From Bacteroidota bacterium (GTDB lineage Bacteria; Bacteroidota; Bacteroidia; Flavobacteriales_F; PHOS-HE28): 6,400 nt of DNA. The stretch covers positions 1-6,400 of the forward strand of contig JAEZCB010000228.1 in the NCBI GenBank assembly GCA_023412755.1, in the 5' to 3' direction. How positions within the stretch are numbered: position 1 is the first letter of the stretch; each line of letters begins with the position of its first letter. This document shows, in pieces, positions 5,591-6,400 of this stretch. Under the pieces are notes generated by a model that saw nothing but the letters and a program-made list of their open reading frames with translations, ran no database searches and was not told where the DNA came from. The position numbers and the translations under genes were made by a program.

Positions 5591-6400
5591 TCAACCGCCG
5601 AAATCGTCGAAGCTCACATTCTCCTTGGGCACTCCCCAATCATCCACCATCTTCAGTACGGCGGCGTTCATCATGGGAGGTCCACAGAAGTAGAATTCGA
5701 TGTCCTCGGGAGCCTCGTGCTTCTTGAGGTACTGGTCGATCACCGCCTGGTGGACGAAACCGGTGAAGCCATCGCCCTCCTCATCATGGATGTCCTTCTT
5801 CACCTTCCAGTTATCCGTAGGCAGCGGTTCGCTGAGCACCACGAAGAACTTGAAGTTCGGGAACTGCCGTGCGATGCTGTTGAAATGGTCCAGGTAGAAC
5901 AATTCGCGCTTGCTTCGGCCACCGTACCAATAGGTGACCTTGCGGCCGGTCTTCAGTGTGTGGAAGAGGTGGAAAAGGTGGGAGCGCATGGGTGCCATGC
6001 CCGCACCACCACCGATGTAGAGCATCTCCGCATCGGTGGGCTTGATGAAGAATTCGCCGTACGGACCGCTGATGGTCACCTTGTCGCCAGGCTTCGCGTT
6101 GAAGACGTAGCTGGAGCAGATACCGGGGTTCACATCCATCCATCCGTTCGTGGCACGATCCCATGGTGGGGTGGCGATACGGATGTTCAGCATAACGATG
6201 TTCCCTTCCGCCGGATGGTTCGCCATGGAGTAGGCGCGGAAGGTCGGCTCATCGTTCACCATCTTCAGATCCCACATCTTGTACTTGTCCCACTCGGCCT
6301 TGAAGTCCATGGGATCACGGCCCAGGGCCACCAACTCCGGGTGCGCGGTTATATCGATATCCTTGAAGTTCACCGTGCAGGGCGGCACATCGATCTGGAT
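5591..6400 (-). CDS. nqrF: Na+-translocating NADH:quinone reductase subunit F, 5' part outside window
   Basis: NqrF is the NADH-oxidising subunit of the sodium-pumping Na+-NQR complex in the inner membrane. It carries a membrane anchor, a 2Fe-2S domain and an FAD/NADH reductase domain. Only the reductase part (269 residues) is visible. The frame enters from the right edge as IQIDVPPCTVNFKD, so the GTG at 6388 is an internal Val and not the start. Seen in order: the FAD-binding motif RAYSMAN (visible residues 55-61); NIRIATPP; GDKVTISGPYGEFF; the NADH-binding motif GGGAGMAPMRSH (130-141); WYGGRSKRELFY; the nicotinamide-site CGPPMMNAAV (239-248); and the conserved C-terminus DDFGG. The C-terminus is intact. 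The missing N-terminus would hold the transmembrane helix and the 2Fe-2S cysteines. nqrF is usually the last gene of nqrABCDEF, which fits the strong terminator just downstream and predicts nqrE to the right of the window. Confidence 0.95.
   Translation of the reverse strand: MQIDVPPCTVNFKDIDITAHPELVALGRDPMDFKAEWDKYKMWDLKMVNDEPTFRAYSMANHPAEGNIVMLNIRIATPPWDRATNGWMDVNPGICSSYVFNAKPGDKVTISGPYGEFFIKPTDAEMLYIGGGAGMAPMRSHLFHLFHTLKTGRKVTYWYGGRSKRELFYLDHFNSIARQFPNFKFFVVLSEPLPTDNWKVKKDIHDEEGDGFTGFVHQAVIDQYLKKHEAPEDIEFYFCGPPMMNAAVLKMVDDWGVPKENVSFDDFGG

Noticed and set aside
5591..6388. Apparent GTG start of nqrF at 6388
   Set aside because: The frame continues to the window edge with IQID, which matches the interior of NqrF. 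The protein would otherwise lack its anchor and 2Fe-2S domain, so the GTG is an internal Val.
1..6400. CRISPR array, insertion sequence, phage or defence system
   Set aside because: No spaced repeats, transposase or integrase motifs, terminal repeats or defence-gene motifs were found on either strand.

Overview
All genes in this window lie on the minus strand, so they read from right to left. The organism looks like a moderately GC-rich member of the Bacteroidota, probably Flavobacteriales-like. The basis is a DUF2490 outer-membrane-type protein, an ALDH4A1-like P5C dehydrogenase, a Thermus/Rickettsia-style long isocitrate dehydrogenase, an Na+-NQR, and no obvious Shine-Dalgarno sequences before the starts. 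This placement rests on recalled family resemblance, not on a search.

Layout from right to left. (1) 5591-6400: C-terminal two thirds of nqrF (Na+-pumping NADH:quinone reductase, FAD/NADH-binding part), cut by the window edge and followed by a strong hairpin terminator at 5543-5570. (2) 3953-5416: a complete 487-aa isocitrate dehydrogenase with the C-terminal extension of the Thermus type, but with an Asp-Ile pair at the coenzyme-choice position that predicts NAD+ rather than NADP+. (3) About 3808-3956: what looks like the decayed beta-domain of an MscS-type mechanosensitive channel. It starts on top of the icd stop codon, is broken by a one-base frameshift, and has no membrane part. (4) 1987-3615: pruA, L-glutamate gamma-semialdehyde dehydrogenase, complete at 542 aa. 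(5) 1119-1889: a DUF2490 protein with a signal peptide. (6) 672-1118: about 450 bases with no convincing gene, holding one good bulged hairpin. (7) 1-671: a secreted von Willebrand factor A protein whose frame is interrupted by an in-frame TAA at 222-224. The VWA fold continues in the same frame beyond the stop to the window edge.

The three metabolic genes fit together loosely. PruA oxidises proline-derived glutamate semialdehyde to glutamate and makes NADH. The isocitrate dehydrogenase makes 2-oxoglutarate and, if the cofactor prediction holds, NADH. NQR then oxidises NADH to pump sodium. They are not a tight operon: a terminator separates nqrF from icd, and more than 300 bases separate icd from pruA.

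No clearly new multi-gene system is visible. The most interesting points are the stop codon within the VWA domain, the MscS-like remnant and the NAD-type signature in the isocitrate dehydrogenase.
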